A stretch of DNA of 64,000 nucleotides from Owenweeksia sp965214115 (GTDB taxonomy: Bacteria > Bacteroidota > Bacteroidia > Flavobacteriales > Schleiferiaceae): the NCBI GenBank assembly GCA_965214115.1, contig CBDCAU010000005.1, positions 62,001-126,000 of the forward strand. Direction: 5' to 3'. The stretch's first letter is position 1; each line of letters opens with the position of its first letter. The notes under the pieces were generated by a model. The model was not told where the DNA came from. It ran no database searches and saw only the letters and a list, made by a program, of their open reading frames with translations. Of the stretch, positions 7,654-17,108 are shown piece after piece. The translations under genes were made by a program, and so were the position numbers.

Positions 7654-8589
7654 CTACCGTTTCAAAAGTCGTGTGGTCTGCAGTTGGTCGCCCACTTTTA
7701 TCCGCGCCAAATACAGGCCAGCGGGGCGGTCTTGCAGGTTGATGAGGTTGGGGCCGCCATTTAGGTTTTGCCGTGCCACGGAGCGGCCGGCGGCGTCCAA
7801 AAGTTGTACTTCGCCTTTTTCGCCATCCGCCAGTTGGATGGTGATATGCTGCGTGGCTGGGTTGGGGAAAATTTCCGCCAGGCGGCCGGCGGAAGATTCT
7901 TCTGTCAACGAAACATTGTTGATGCCGCCCACCGCTTCCAACGAATCGGCAACGTCCATCCGGAAAGTAAACCCGCCTTTGTCATTCTGAAAGCTCAAGT
8001 TCCAAGATACAATTATCAATTCGTTGGTGCCTTGCTTTAAGATGGTGTTCAAATCTTTGGAAGTGATAAACTGGTAGAGATCACCGCCATCGTTACCGTT
8101 GGCGTGCGAACCCTTGGCGTCCAAAAGCATATCGTGGCAGGGCAGGCGCTGGTTTCCCGTGTTGATGGTGCCGATGCGGGCTATCAATTCGCGGTTCAGG
8201 TAAATCTCCAGTCCGTCGTCAGCCAAGGTGCGGAAGCGGATATCCTTGGCCAGCGAATCGTTGTTGTGGAATGTCTTGCGGTAAAAGTGGATATTGTTGT
8301 CCGCTCGGATGGGCCGGCTCCCGTCCACACTGTCGATGCTATTGAAAGGATACGGCTCTCCAATAACCACCGGCAGCGTAAAGCTGCTTACGGAAGGCAG
8401 GTAACTGACCCCTCGCCAGTAGCCACTGGTAGAAGATGGCTCGAAGACGGTGCTAAGCTGCCAAGTGCTGTCGGATACCACCGTCAAGATTTTCGGGTCA
8501 TCCCCGCCATCGGATTGTGCGTTCAGGGCATTGCCCAGTAGAATTGAAGCCGTTATTGCGGCTGATAAAAAGAAAGTTCCCCCTTTCAT
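7654..8589 (-). CDS. T9SS-secreted beta-sandwich protein
   Basis: A 311-residue protein with a signal peptide (residues 1-24, ending ALNAQ). The central region (about 50-225) contains FHNNDSLAKDIRFRTLADDGLEIYLN and a LKQGTNELIIVSWN-type strand. This resembles the galactose-binding-like or PA14-like modules often found in secreted hydrolases of this phylum, but no catalytic residues are apparent. The C-terminal ~75 residues (IFPNPATQHITIQL, LLDAAGRSVAR, RPAGLYLARI) form a Por C-terminal sorting domain for type IX export. It is followed by a strong terminator and appears monocistronic. Confidence 0.85.
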   Translation of the reverse strand: MKGGTFFLSAAITASILLGNALNAQSDGGDDPKILTVVSDSTWQLSTVFEPSSTSGYWRGVSYLPSVSSFTLPVVIGEPYPFNSIDSVDGSRPIRADNNIHFYRKTFHNNDSLAKDIRFRTLADDGLEIYLNRELIARIGTINTGNQRLPCHDMLLDAKGSHANGNDGGDLYQFITSKDLNTILKQGTNELIIVSWNLSFQNDKGGFTFRMDVADSLEAVGGINNVSLTEESSAGRLAEIFPNPATQHITIQLADGEKGEVQLLDAAGRSVARQNLNGGPNLINLQDRPAGLYLARIKVGDQLQTTRLLKR

Positions 8590-9108
8590 AGTTGTAAAAT
8601 TTAATGAGTGCTGAGAGTTTTAGTTTTGAGTAAATCAAGACGGAATGATCAATAGGAATGACGTTTCAATTTTGCAAAAGGTTTGCCAGCCGCCGAAAAA
8701 AATGCGGAATCCTCTTACAATTTAGCTTTTTTTGTAAAGCCTATCGTTACACAACCCCCATAAAACCTTGTAAAATGACTATTTGAAAAGGCTGGTTATC
8801 AATTTCTTGACATCGAAATTAGAGAATTACAACTTTGGTAATTTTTCAAATTTTACACTGCAAGTCAATACGGGACTGGAATGGAAGGCGAAAAGTAACA
8901 TCAGGAGGATTTTCCCAATTCGGAAAAAACCGTCTAAAAGTTTCCTAAAATGGTAAGAAAAATACGACTTTTCGGGTGGGAAGGGTTTGGCGAGATAGAT
9001 ATAAGGAAAGGAGGTAAATTGCCGTCTGAGACCATTGCGGTTATTTTTTATTGTCAAAAACAAAAATGGCAAAACGGATGGCTCCGCTATTTTTCAATAA
9101 AAAAATCG
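8590..9108. other. Intergenic region without recognisable gene
   Basis: An AT-rich divergent intergenic region between a minus-strand T9SS gene and RNase R. Several short reading frames exist, but none has a signal peptide, a known motif or codon use like the neighbours. I see no repeat family here. Confidence 0.6.
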
Positions 9109-9142
9109 TTGACGCTGACAGAAAACCCATTCTCTACCTTCG
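9109..9142 (+). promoter_or_regulatory. Candidate Bacteroidota promoter of the RNase R gene
   Basis: GTTGAC (TTG at 9109) and TACCTTCG (9135-9142) resemble the -33 TTG and -7 TAnnTTTG boxes, spaced by 23 bases. The likely transcription start is only a few bases before the ATG at 9156, implying a very short leader. Confidence 0.45.
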
Positions 9143-9155
9143 CGCCCATCTTATT

Positions 9156-11303
9156 ATGAGCAAAAAGAAATCCCAAAAACGCCTCAAGCGCCTCCACAAA
9201 ATGGAGCGCGCCGTATTGGGCGTGTTGAAAGAAGACAAACTCAAGCAGTTTAATTACAAGCAGATAGCGGCGAAACTGAACATCGGCGATGAGCACGAAA
9301 AGCAGATGGTGGCCGACAGCCTGAGCCGCTTGGCCAACGACGATAAAGTGGAGCAGCCGGGCCGCGGCAAATTCCGCCACAAGCAGGTGGAGCATTATGT
9401 GGAGGGCCGCGTGGATATGACCGCCAAGGGCAGCGCCTACGTGGTGGTGGAAGAGATGGACGATGATATTTACATTACTCCCAAAAACACCAACCACGCG
9501 CTGCACAAAGACATCGTGAAGGTTTTGATGTTCGCCCAGCGCAAAAACAAGAAGCCCGAGGGTGAAATCGTGGAAATTCTGGAACGCCACAAAAGCGAAT
9601 TTGTGGGCGTGATCGAAATGAACAAGAACTTCGCCTTCCTCGTGCCGGACGATAAGAAAATGTCGGTGGATTTATACATTTCCAAAGAAAACCTGAAAGG
9701 TGCGAAAGATGGCCAAAAGGTGCTGGCAAAAATGACCGACTGGCCAGAGCGGGCGAGCAGCCCCTTCGGCGAAGTACTGGAAGTGCTGGGCCAGCCGGGC
9801 GAGCATAACGTGGAGATGCACTCGATTTTGGCGGAATTTGGCCTGCCTCGCGATTTCCCAAAAAAGGTGGAAAAAGCCGCCGAAAAAGTAGCCGAAAAAA
9901 TCCCCGATAAGGAAATCAAAAAGCGCCGCGACTTCCGCGAGGTGCTGACTTTCACGATTGACCCTGTCGATGCGAAGGATTTTGACGATGCGCTTTCGTT
10001 ACAGAAATTGGACAACGGAAATTGGGAAGTGGGCGTGCACATCGCGGACGTAACGCATTATGTTACAGAAGATTCCGAATTGGAGGAAGAGGCGGTGAAG
10101 CGCGCGACTTCCGTGTATTTGGTGGATAGGGTGGTGCCGATGTTGCCGGAAAAACTTTCTAATAAAGTGTGTTCGCTGCGGCCGAATGAAGAGAAATTGA
10201 CCTTCTCCGCCGTCTTTGAAATGACCGACGACGCGCAGGTGAAAAACCGCTGGTTTGGCCGCACGGTGATTTATTCTGACAAAAGATTTGCCTACGAAGA
10301 CGCGCAGGAAATCATTGAAAAAAACAAAGCGGGCAATGATGAAACCGCAAAGGCCATCCTCCAAATGGACAAAATGGCGAAAATCCTGCGGCAGAAACGG
10401 ATGCAGAGCGGCGCGCTGGCGTTTGAACGCTCGGAGGTGAAATTTAAATTGGACGAGGAGAATGAACCAACCGGCGTTTATTTTAAAGAAAGCCAAGATG
10501 CCAATAAATTGATAGAAGAATTTATGCTTTTGGCGAACAAAGAAGTGGCGGAATTTATCGGGTATAATTTCAATCAAAAAAAGCCCACAAATAAGACATT
10601 TGTGTACCGGATTCACGATGAACCGAAGCCCGATAAATTATCAGATTTGAGCAATTTTGTGAAGCAATTCGGCTACGATGTGAACCTCAAAAACCGCGAC
10701 AGTATTTCGCAGAGTTTGAATAAAATGTTGGCAAAAGTGCACAACAAATCCGAAGCGAATATGATAGAAACTTTGACCATCCGCACGATGGCCAAGGCGA
10801 TTTACAGCACCGACAACATTGGGCATTATGGGCTGAGTTTCGATTATTACACGCACTTCACTTCGCCCATCCGACGCTACCCCGATATGATGGTGCACCG
10901 GCTGTTGCAGCATTATTTGGACGGCGGAAAACCGCCCGCCAAAGACCCCATCGAAGAACTGTGCGAACACAGCAGCGAACGCGAGAAAGCCGCTACTGAC
11001 GCGGAACGCAGCTCGGTGAAGTATATGCAGGTGAAGTTTATGGAGAAGCACGTGGGCGAGGATTTTGAGGGCGTGATTTCGGGGGTCACCGAGTGGGGCG
11101 TATTTGTAGAATTGAAAGGAAATATGTGCGAGGGGATGATCCGCATCCGCGATTTCAAGGACGATTATTACACCTTTGATGAGAAGAATTTCCAGATCAA
11201 AGGGGAGCGGCGCGGCAAGGTTTTCCAGCTCGGCGACACGATAAAAATCACGGTGAAGAACGCGGACTTGGAGAAGAAGCAATTGGATTTTGTTCCTGCG
11301 TGA
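9156..11303 (+). CDS. rnr: Ribonuclease R (3'-to-5' exoribonuclease)
   Basis: The protein has 715 residues from the ATG at 9156. That start was preferred over an in-frame ATG 105 bases upstream because the upstream residues are not family-like and a candidate promoter sits there. Domain order is an N-terminal winged-helix-like segment (residues 10-60), cold-shock-like OB folds (65-210), the RNB catalytic domain (about 245-580) and a C-terminal S1 domain (about 620-700, FEGVISGVTEWGVFVELKG). The catalytic signature TIDPVDAKDFDDALSL near residues 268-283 supplies the conserved metal-binding aspartates. The enzyme degrades structured RNA processively in the cytoplasm during RNA quality control. 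It lacks the long basic C-terminal tail of the E. coli enzyme. Confidence 0.95.
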   Translation: MSKKKSQKRLKRLHKMERAVLGVLKEDKLKQFNYKQIAAKLNIGDEHEKQMVADSLSRLANDDKVEQPGRGKFRHKQVEHYVEGRVDMTAKGSAYVVVEEMDDDIYITPKNTNHALHKDIVKVLMFAQRKNKKPEGEIVEILERHKSEFVGVIEMNKNFAFLVPDDKKMSVDLYISKENLKGAKDGQKVLAKMTDWPERASSPFGEVLEVLGQPGEHNVEMHSILAEFGLPRDFPKKVEKAAEKVAEKIPDKEIKKRRDFREVLTFTIDPVDAKDFDDALSLQKLDNGNWEVGVHIADVTHYVTEDSELEEEAVKRATSVYLVDRVVPMLPEKLSNKVCSLRPNEEKLTFSAVFEMTDDAQVKNRWFGRTVIYSDKRFAYEDAQEIIEKNKAGNDETAKAILQMDKMAKILRQKRMQSGALAFERSEVKFKLDEENEPTGVYFKESQDANKLIEEFMLLANKEVAEFIGYNFNQKKPTNKTFVYRIHDEPKPDKLSDLSNFVKQFGYDVNLKNRDSISQSLNKMLAKVHNKSEANMIETLTIRTMAKAIYSTDNIGHYGLSFDYYTHFTSPIRRYPDMMVHRLLQHYLDGGKPPAKDPIEELCEHSSEREKAATDAERSSVKYMQVKFMEKHVGEDFEGVISGVTEWGVFVELKGNMCEGMIRIRDFKDDYYTFDEKNFQIKGERRGKVFQLGDTIKITVKNADLEKKQLDFVPA

Positions 11304-11306
11304 TAG

Positions 11307-11606
11307 AACACAGATGACACGGATTTGACGGATTTTCGCAGATTTTTTGGCCCCCAATCCCCCAAAGGGGGTTGCTGGAGTGGAAAATCTTTCGTGTTAT
11401 AGAATTCGGCAAAAGGTAAAATTTTTCGCGTTAGTATTTCACGCGTTTTTTCAGTTGTCTGAACCCCCTTTGGGGGAATGGGGGCTTTTTGGTACGCAGA
11501 TTTCGCAAATACCGCAGATAAATGTTGAGAATATTTTCCACGGTTTTTCTAAATATTTTTTTGATACAATCTGCGGAATCCGCGAAATCTCCCGTAAAGA
11601 ACGGGA
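11307..11606. repeat. Composite repeat region: CGCAGATTT-type repeats around a complete MITE-like element
   Basis: Copies of a CACGGATTTGACGGATTTTC / CGCAGATTTCGCAAAT type repeat lie at about 11307-11347, 11493-11525 and 11566-11592. Between them, 11351-11486 is a complete element with near-perfect 21-base inverted ends (left CCCCCAATCCCCCAAAGGGG, right CCCCTTTGGGGGAATGGGGG) and an AT-rich core. Similar CGCAGATTT repeats lie at 12093-12201 and 51296-51333. No gene was recognised in this stretch. Confidence 0.8.
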
Positions 11607-11686
11607 CAGGTGCGTGAGTAATTGAAAATTAGGCTGCGTGAAATTTTATTGAAAAACCGTAATTTCACCCTTCAAATCAAAACGAA

Positions 11687-12082
11687 ATGAACCGTAAAAC
11701 TCTCGAAACCATAGTGTTGGTAATTGGCTTGGCCATCATTGCCACGGCGCTGTATATGATGTTTGCGATGGAGACCACCCCGCAGACGATTTTGGTGGTG
11801 TTCGCCGCCGGATTTTTGGTGTACATCCTCTATGCTATAATGAACGCCAACAACCTGAACCGCGAAATCCGTGGGCTGCAAAAGGAAGTGGCGGCCCACA
11901 AAGCCACCATCGCCGACCAGCGACAAACCATTGAAAACCAACAAGAAACCATCGAAAAACTAAAAACCGAGAAAGCCGAACTGGAAGAAGAAATCACGCT
12001 GCAGCGCGAAAAGCTGGAGGAAAAAGATGGGGAAATGTTGAGGTTGCGGAATGAGCTGGCGCAGAAGCGAGCAGACATATAA
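11687..12082 (+). CDS. Small membrane protein with two TM helices and a cytoplasmic coiled coil
   Basis: A 131-residue protein. Helix 1 spans about residues 8-27 (IVLVIGLAIIATALYMMFA) and helix 2 about 33-52 (ILVVFAAGFLVYILYAIMNA). Residues 55-130 form one continuous coiled coil with heptad-spaced Leu/Ile and strong Glu/Lys charge (KAELEEEITLQREKLEEKDG). No family was recognised. It stands alone, flanked on both sides by CGCAGATTT repeats. It could be a scaffold or division-associated protein, but that is only suggested by shape. Confidence 0.75.
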   Translation: MNRKTLETIVLVIGLAIIATALYMMFAMETTPQTILVVFAAGFLVYILYAIMNANNLNREIRGLQKEVAAHKATIADQRQTIENQQETIEKLKTEKAELEEEITLQREKLEEKDGEMLRLRNELAQKRADI

Positions 12083-12092
12083 ACACAAATTT

Positions 12093-12201
12093 GGTACGCA
12101 GATTTTGCAAATGGCGCAGATTTTTTAGCTCCTTTTCTCAAGATTTAATCACCCAAAATTATCTGATTTTTATCTGCGGAATCTGCGAAATCCGCGTGAG
12201 A
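12093..12201. repeat. CGCAGATTTTGCAAAT-type dispersed repeat pair
   Basis: Two facing copies (CGCAGATTTTGCAAATGGCG at about 12096-12115, and the complementary type CTGCGGAATCTGCGAAATCC at about 12173-12192) form a large imperfect inverted repeat. It lies between the convergent genes ending at 12082 and 12212. The same words occur at 11493-11592. Confidence 0.75.
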
Positions 12202-12211
12202 TAAAAAACCG

Positions 12212-14035
12212 CTATTTCTCCCACACATTATTTTCCCTGTCCACATCCGCCGTTTCCGCCCGCGCGTCAATCCAGATTTTCGCGATGTTCTCCAGCGGGA
12301 TTTGTGTGGAAAATTCATATTCGGGATGCGTCCACGGCCAAGGCTGCTGGGCGGTCTGCACACCTTCCTCTTCCTTTGAACCGAACATCGATACCAGCGG
12401 GATTTGGTAGGTCATCCGCCGTCCGCTTTTTGTCTCGATCATCACGTCCACCGGCATCGGCATTTCGCCGATTTTTTCCAAAACCACCAAGGCGTTTCCG
12501 CGCCCCTCGGCGCGCACTTCTTTTATTCCGTAATCAATCGTCTTGGTCGTGTTCATCCAAAAGTTCAGATACCAGTCCAGTTGGATGCCGCTTTCATCTT
12601 CCATTATCGTGATGAAATCCCACGGGTCGGGATGCTTGAATTTCCATTCATTATAAAAAGCGAGCATCCCGCGGTCGAAAGCTTTTTCGCCAATAATGTA
12701 GCGCAACTGGCTGAGAAACAGCGCCCCGCGCGAATAAGCGGAAATGCCGTAAGTACGGTTTCGCGAAAAATAATCGGCGGGTGTGGAAAGTGGCTCAAAC
12801 TCTTCCGGTTTTTCGGTGGCGAGAAAAATGTGGTTGCCCAGCGAACCCAAATGTGGATTTACTTGCGGAGTGTCGGCCATCAAGTTCAGAATCTCGTCCT
12901 CTGCAAAACTGGTGAAACCCTCGTCCAGCCACGGGTACTGATTTTCATTGAAACCCAAAACGCCATAATACCAACTGTGCGCCGACTCGTGGGCGAACAC
13001 GCCGAGCAGGCCGTCAAACTCGCCCGTGCCCTTCAGCATCGTGGCCATCGGATATTCCATCCCGCCGTCGCCGCCTTGGATGGTGGAAAATTGCGGCCAC
13101 GGATATTCGCCAAATTTTTTATTCATTTTGGTAAAAAATTCCGCACTTTTTGGTGGCAGTTTTTCCCACGTTTTTCGGTATTTTTTTAGATAATAAAAAT
13201 GCAAATCAATGTCGTTTGGGCCATCATAAGAAGAATGGATAAAATCCTCATCCGCCGCCCACGCAAAATCGTGGACGTTTTCCGCTTTAAAAACCCACGT
13301 CCGCTTTTCTTTTTTGGAAGGGTTTAATTTCCAAAATGTGACACCGCCTTCTTCTTTTTCCTTCGACCAAAACGCCTCTTCACTTTGCAACACGCCCGTG
13401 CCGCCCAGCTTTTGGCGGTAGTCAATATTGATAGAAACTTCAAAATTCCCAAAGGGAGCGTAAAACTCCCGCGCCACGTAAGGGTCGGGGTGCCAGCCGC
13501 GCTCGTCGTACATCGCCAGTTTCGGATACCACTGGGTCATTGTGTAATCAATGCCCTCGGCATTGTCGCGCCCGCTTCGCCGTATCTGTACGGGGACTTG
13601 GCTTTCGAAATCCATTTCCAAAAGGGTGCTTTCGTTGGGAGGGAGCGGCTCGTTCAAAGTGGCTTGCAAAATCGTTTCGGTGGTTTGCGTGGCAATCGGA
13701 ACACCGTCTTGTTTCAATTGTATATTGCGGTGGTAGCCGATTTCCAGCGCGTTCAATTCCACAATCCGCTCGCCGATTCTCTTGTCGGGGTCGGGCAAGT
13801 TCCGCTGGCGTACATCCATCATACTGTTCGGCTGAAACGCATTGAAATACAGATGGTAAAAAACCTCCGTAATCGTATCATCTGAATTATTAAAAAAAGT
13901 GAGTTTTTGGTTGCCTTGGAACTGGTGGTTTTCGGTGTCAAAGTCGATGGTCATTTTGTAATCGACGGTGGGAGGGTTTTGGGCGAATAAAATTTGGGTA
14001 AAAAATAAAGGGAGGGCGAGGAGGATTTTTTTCAT
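12212..14035 (-). CDS. Secreted M1-family (gluzincin) metallopeptidase
   Basis: The protein has 607 residues from the ATG at 14035, chosen because it opens a signal peptide (MKKILLALPLFFTQILFAQ); an upstream in-frame start would bury it. The zinc-binding motif is H349-E350-S-A-H353, with the third ligand E372 in WLDEGF, the HEXXH-x18-E spacing of M1 aminopeptidases. The beta-sandwich N-terminal domain and a GGMEYP substrate-binding motif before the zinc site (G-x-MEY) also fit. It should act in the periplasm or outside the cell as an aminopeptidase. No T9SS sorting domain is visible at its C-terminus (DVDRENNVWEK). The gene is convergent with the coiled-coil gene and divergent from the LytS gene. 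Confidence 0.9.
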   Translation of the reverse strand: MKKILLALPLFFTQILFAQNPPTVDYKMTIDFDTENHQFQGNQKLTFFNNSDDTITEVFYHLYFNAFQPNSMMDVRQRNLPDPDKRIGERIVELNALEIGYHRNIQLKQDGVPIATQTTETILQATLNEPLPPNESTLLEMDFESQVPVQIRRSGRDNAEGIDYTMTQWYPKLAMYDERGWHPDPYVAREFYAPFGNFEVSINIDYRQKLGGTGVLQSEEAFWSKEKEEGGVTFWKLNPSKKEKRTWVFKAENVHDFAWAADEDFIHSSYDGPNDIDLHFYYLKKYRKTWEKLPPKSAEFFTKMNKKFGEYPWPQFSTIQGGDGGMEYPMATMLKGTGEFDGLLGVFAHESAHSWYYGVLGFNENQYPWLDEGFTSFAEDEILNLMADTPQVNPHLGSLGNHIFLATEKPEEFEPLSTPADYFSRNRTYGISAYSRGALFLSQLRYIIGEKAFDRGMLAFYNEWKFKHPDPWDFITIMEDESGIQLDWYLNFWMNTTKTIDYGIKEVRAEGRGNALVVLEKIGEMPMPVDVMIETKSGRRMTYQIPLVSMFGSKEEEGVQTAQQPWPWTHPEYEFSTQIPLENIAKIWIDARAETADVDRENNVWEK

Positions 14036-14190
14036 TCTTGGGATTTTTTGGTAGCGGGCGTTCAAATTTTGTTCCGCAAGTGTAGGGAGTTTTTGTAAAA
14101 CGCCTTTAGCTACTCGGATAGCGATTCCCACCACCCACTAAACCCAGCCGCCACTCCCTAAAAAACGCCCGTGCAAGTTCTTGGCTTCCC

Positions 14191-14198
14191 TACATTTG
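14191..14198 (+). promoter_or_regulatory. Candidate -7 box of the LytS/LytTR operon
   Basis: TACATTTG matches the Bacteroidota -7 consensus TAnnTTTG exactly. It lies 20 bases before the ATG at 14219. No clear -33 TTTG is present at the expected spacing, so the call is tentative. Confidence 0.4.
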
Positions 14199-14218
14199 GC
14201 TATCCAATCGAAAGAAAA

Positions 14219-16303
14219 ATGAGCCGAATTTTATACTTGATTTTTTGTGGGGTTTTAATCTGTGGTTTTAATGGCTTTGGCCTGCACGGAAAACTACCGA
14301 TGAATATCGTTAGCGATGGAAACTCCAATTCCATCTTTGAAAAAAGCCATTTGACCAGTCTTGCAATCGCAAAAGCGTCACAGTCTCAAAACTTAAAATC
14401 ACCCATCTCAAAAAAGGATTTACAAAAGAAGTACGCCCAGCAGCGTCAAGCAGCTTTGGGATATGAGGAAAAATATCAATGGAACGAAGCTCGGAAGCTC
14501 TTGAAGAAAAATCTGAATTTGGCGGTTCAAATGGAAAGCGATTCATTGACAGCCCGCTCCCAAATTGACTTAGGCCGAATGGATATGTATTTGGGGAAAT
14601 TGGATTCGGCTTTTTATTTTTTGAAGGAAGGCATTTTGTCCTCGGAGCGCTCGGATACGTTGATGCTGGGCGAGACTTATAAAATGTTTGGATTCCTTTA
14701 TCTTTTAAAATTTGATAACCGAAAAGCCTTAGAGGGCTTTATGTACGCCGGTTCATTTGCATCCGACAGCCTTGGAAACCTACCGGAAAATTTTGACACA
14801 TTGATTCAAGATGTGGTTTGGCAGGGCGAGATATTTTGGGGCAACCGTGACGGCAACTTGAATTATTTTAGGAATTATCTTGAAGATTATCAAAAAGGAC
14901 TGATTCCAGACCGGTCTGAATTGAAAGAACTGGGATTGCTCACTTACTTGGCACATTGGGAATTGGAATGGAACTATTTCAAATTGGCCACCAATCGTCT
15001 GTCAGATTTAATCGACCGAGCCAAAGAATTGAAATCCGAAGGGCTGCACATTTATTTTCTACAAAAAAGGAGCGAGGCCTATTCCAAGATGGGCAACTAT
15101 GAATTGGCAAAACAGGACTACCAAGCGGCGATGAAATTGAGCCAAAAATCAAGTTATCCGTATTTCATTCAAAACTCGCTCGTTCAGTTGGGCAGTATTT
15201 ATAATGATTTAGGAAAAGAGGACAGCGTCCGAATGATTTGCGAAAAAATCTTGGCGATTCAAGACGAAACGGGAACGATTGCGGATGCCCAAAAAGCGTA
15301 TAAACTTTTGCATTCTTATTATAAAAATATTGGGAATTATAAATCCGCCCTCGAAATATTTGAAAAGTATATTGAAGTCAGAGACAGCTTGGACATCAGG
15401 GGCAACGAGTGGTTTCAGTTTTCGAGAGCTTTTTCGCGGATTTATGGAAATAAATCCCATTCCGACAGTTTGGCGTTGATGGAAAAAAACCAAGCCGAAA
15501 TTGCCGAACAAGAATTGATTTATGTGCAGAAACGTAACCGCACTTTGCTCATTTCTGGTGCGTTATTGGCCGTTTTAATGATAGGTGTGATTTTCTATTA
15601 TTTCAACCAAAAAAAGAAACAAGCCCAACTCCGCGCCGAGCGGGCGGCCTTTGCCCTGCAAAGTTCCGAGAGCGAGACCAAGGCGCTGCGCTCGCAGATG
15701 AACCCGCATTTTATCTTCAACGCGCTGCGGTCTATCCAAACCTATATTTTGAAGGAACAGCCGGAAGCGGCCAACGACTACCTACTGAAATTTTCGCGGC
15801 TGATGCGCAACGTGCTGGAAAACTCGCGCCACGAAACCGTGCCGGTGGAGGACGATTTGGAAACCCTCGGCCTGTATATGGAGCTGGAGCGCATCCGCTT
15901 CAAATTCCCGTTTGAATACACCATCGAAACGGGCGCCACGGTGAACGCGGAGGACGACGACATCCCGCCGCTCATTTTGCAGCCCTTTGTGGAAAACGCC
16001 ATTTGGCACGGGCTGCGGCCGCTTTCGCGGAAAGGGCACATCGCCATCCGCATCGAAAAAGAGGAAGATATGCTGCGCTGCACCATCGAGGACGACGGCG
16101 TGGGCCGCGAGGCGTTCAAAAACGTGGGCCGCTTCGACAGCCTCAAGCGCGAATCGCTGGGCCTGAAAATCACCGAACAGCGGCTGGCCGTGATGGAGCG
16201 GCGCACCGGACGGAAGTGTAGCTATAAAATCTTAGATTTGGTAGCGCCCGACGGCGGGGCGGCCGGCACCCGCGTGGCACTCGAAATCCCCTTGACGCTA
16301 TGA
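14219..16303 (+). CDS. LytS-type sensor histidine kinase with periplasmic TPR domain
   Basis: The protein has 694 residues from the ATG at 14219, chosen because it begins a signal peptide-like segment. Residues about 60-420 contain TPR-like helical pairs (ALGYEEKYQWNEARKLLKKN, SEAYSKMGNYELAKQDYQAA). A transmembrane helix spans about 442-464 (TLLISGALLAVLMIGVIFYY). The kinase part is of the His_kinase/HATPase_c class: MNPHFIFNALRSIQ carries the phospho-acceptor H497, and LILQPFVENAIWHG and DDGVGR form the ATP-binding N and G boxes. It should phosphorylate the LytTR regulator encoded next, whose start overlaps its stop by 4 bases. The periplasmic TPR suggests sensing via an envelope protein partner. 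The ligand is unknown. Confidence 0.92.
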   Translation: MSRILYLIFCGVLICGFNGFGLHGKLPMNIVSDGNSNSIFEKSHLTSLAIAKASQSQNLKSPISKKDLQKKYAQQRQAALGYEEKYQWNEARKLLKKNLNLAVQMESDSLTARSQIDLGRMDMYLGKLDSAFYFLKEGILSSERSDTLMLGETYKMFGFLYLLKFDNRKALEGFMYAGSFASDSLGNLPENFDTLIQDVVWQGEIFWGNRDGNLNYFRNYLEDYQKGLIPDRSELKELGLLTYLAHWELEWNYFKLATNRLSDLIDRAKELKSEGLHIYFLQKRSEAYSKMGNYELAKQDYQAAMKLSQKSSYPYFIQNSLVQLGSIYNDLGKEDSVRMICEKILAIQDETGTIADAQKAYKLLHSYYKNIGNYKSALEIFEKYIEVRDSLDIRGNEWFQFSRAFSRIYGNKSHSDSLALMEKNQAEIAEQELIYVQKRNRTLLISGALLAVLMIGVIFYYFNQKKKQAQLRAERAAFALQSSESETKALRSQMNPHFIFNALRSIQTYILKEQPEAANDYLLKFSRLMRNVLENSRHETVPVEDDLETLGLYMELERIRFKFPFEYTIETGATVNAEDDDIPPLILQPFVENAIWHGLRPLSRKGHIAIRIEKEEDMLRCTIEDDGVGREAFKNVGRFDSLKRESLGLKITEQRLAVMERRTGRKCSYKILDLVAPDGGAAGTRVALEIPLTL

Positions 16304-17088
16304 TAAAATCCCTGATTGTAGAAGACGACAGCTCCAGCTACGAATATTTGCAGGCGATGCTGGAGCGGCACTTCCCCGAAGTGGAGGTGCTGGAAACCGT
16401 GGAGACCATCCCCGCCGCCATCGAGCGGGTGAAGGCGCTCGACCCGCAGCTCATCTTTTTGGACATCGAGCTGCCGCCCTTCACGGGTTTCAACCTGCTG
16501 GAAGAAACGCGCGGGATGCGCTACCACACCATCTTCACCACCAATTTCAACAAATACGCCATCCGCGCTTTCAAGTTCAGCGCGGTGCATTATCTGGAAA
16601 AACCCTTTGGGCTGGAGGAACTGAGCGAGGCCATTCAATTTTACAAAGAGCGCACGGGCCACAGCGACAATGGCGCGCCCCGCGAAACGACCACCGCCAA
16701 GCAGGCCGAGGACGTCATCCTGCACAACCTCCGCGAGCCGAAGGAAAACCACATCATCGGTTTCCCCGTGCTGGGCGGGGTGGAATTTTGCCCCATCCCA
16801 AACATCATCCGCTGCAAGGCGGAGAACAATTATACCGACATCATAATGACGGAGGGCCAAAAACTGACCGTGACCAAAACCCTCAAAAAAGTGGAGATGC
16901 TGTTGAGCGAGCATCATTTTTACCGCGTACACCGCTCCTACTTGGTCAATCTCGACCACCTGAAAAAATACGTGGGCGGCGACGGCGGCTGCGTAGTGAT
17001 GAGCGACGGCTACGAAGTGGATGTGGCGCGGAACAAGAAGGAGGATTTTTTGGCGTATCTGAACGGGCGGGATATTATTTTGCGGTAA
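16300..17088 (+). CDS. LytTR-family response regulator
   Basis: A 262-residue protein. The receiver domain (residues 3-120) has the acidic pair E8/D9-D10, phospho-acceptor D55 in FLDIELP, a conserved T near 80 (FTTNF) and K102 in LEKPF. The LytTR DNA-binding domain occupies about 158-258 (IIRCKAENNYTDIIM, FYRVHRSYLVNLDHLKK). The start overlaps the kinase stop (ATGA at 16300-16303), so the pair is translationally coupled. Such pairs typically control cell-envelope or polysaccharide genes; no target can be named from this window. Confidence 0.94.
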   Translation: MIKSLIVEDDSSSYEYLQAMLERHFPEVEVLETVETIPAAIERVKALDPQLIFLDIELPPFTGFNLLEETRGMRYHTIFTTNFNKYAIRAFKFSAVHYLEKPFGLEELSEAIQFYKERTGHSDNGAPRETTTAKQAEDVILHNLREPKENHIIGFPVLGGVEFCPIPNIIRCKAENNYTDIIMTEGQKLTVTKTLKKVEMLLSEHHFYRVHRSYLVNLDHLKKYVGGDGGCVVMSDGYEVDVARNKKEDFLAYLNGRDIILR

Positions 17089-17108
17089 AACCTTGCCTTG
17101 TTTTTGGA

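Noticed and set aside
8104..8541. Plus-strand frame opposite the T9SS gene at 7654-8589
   Set aside because: Antisense of a gene with signal peptide and sorting domain; no features of its own.
11351..11486. Insertion sequence
   Set aside because: Inverted ends are present, but the core is about 90 bases and cannot encode a transposase; treated as a non-autonomous element.
16003..16221. Arg/Ala-rich frame within the LytS gene
   Set aside because: It is a shifted reading of the GC-rich kinase domain.
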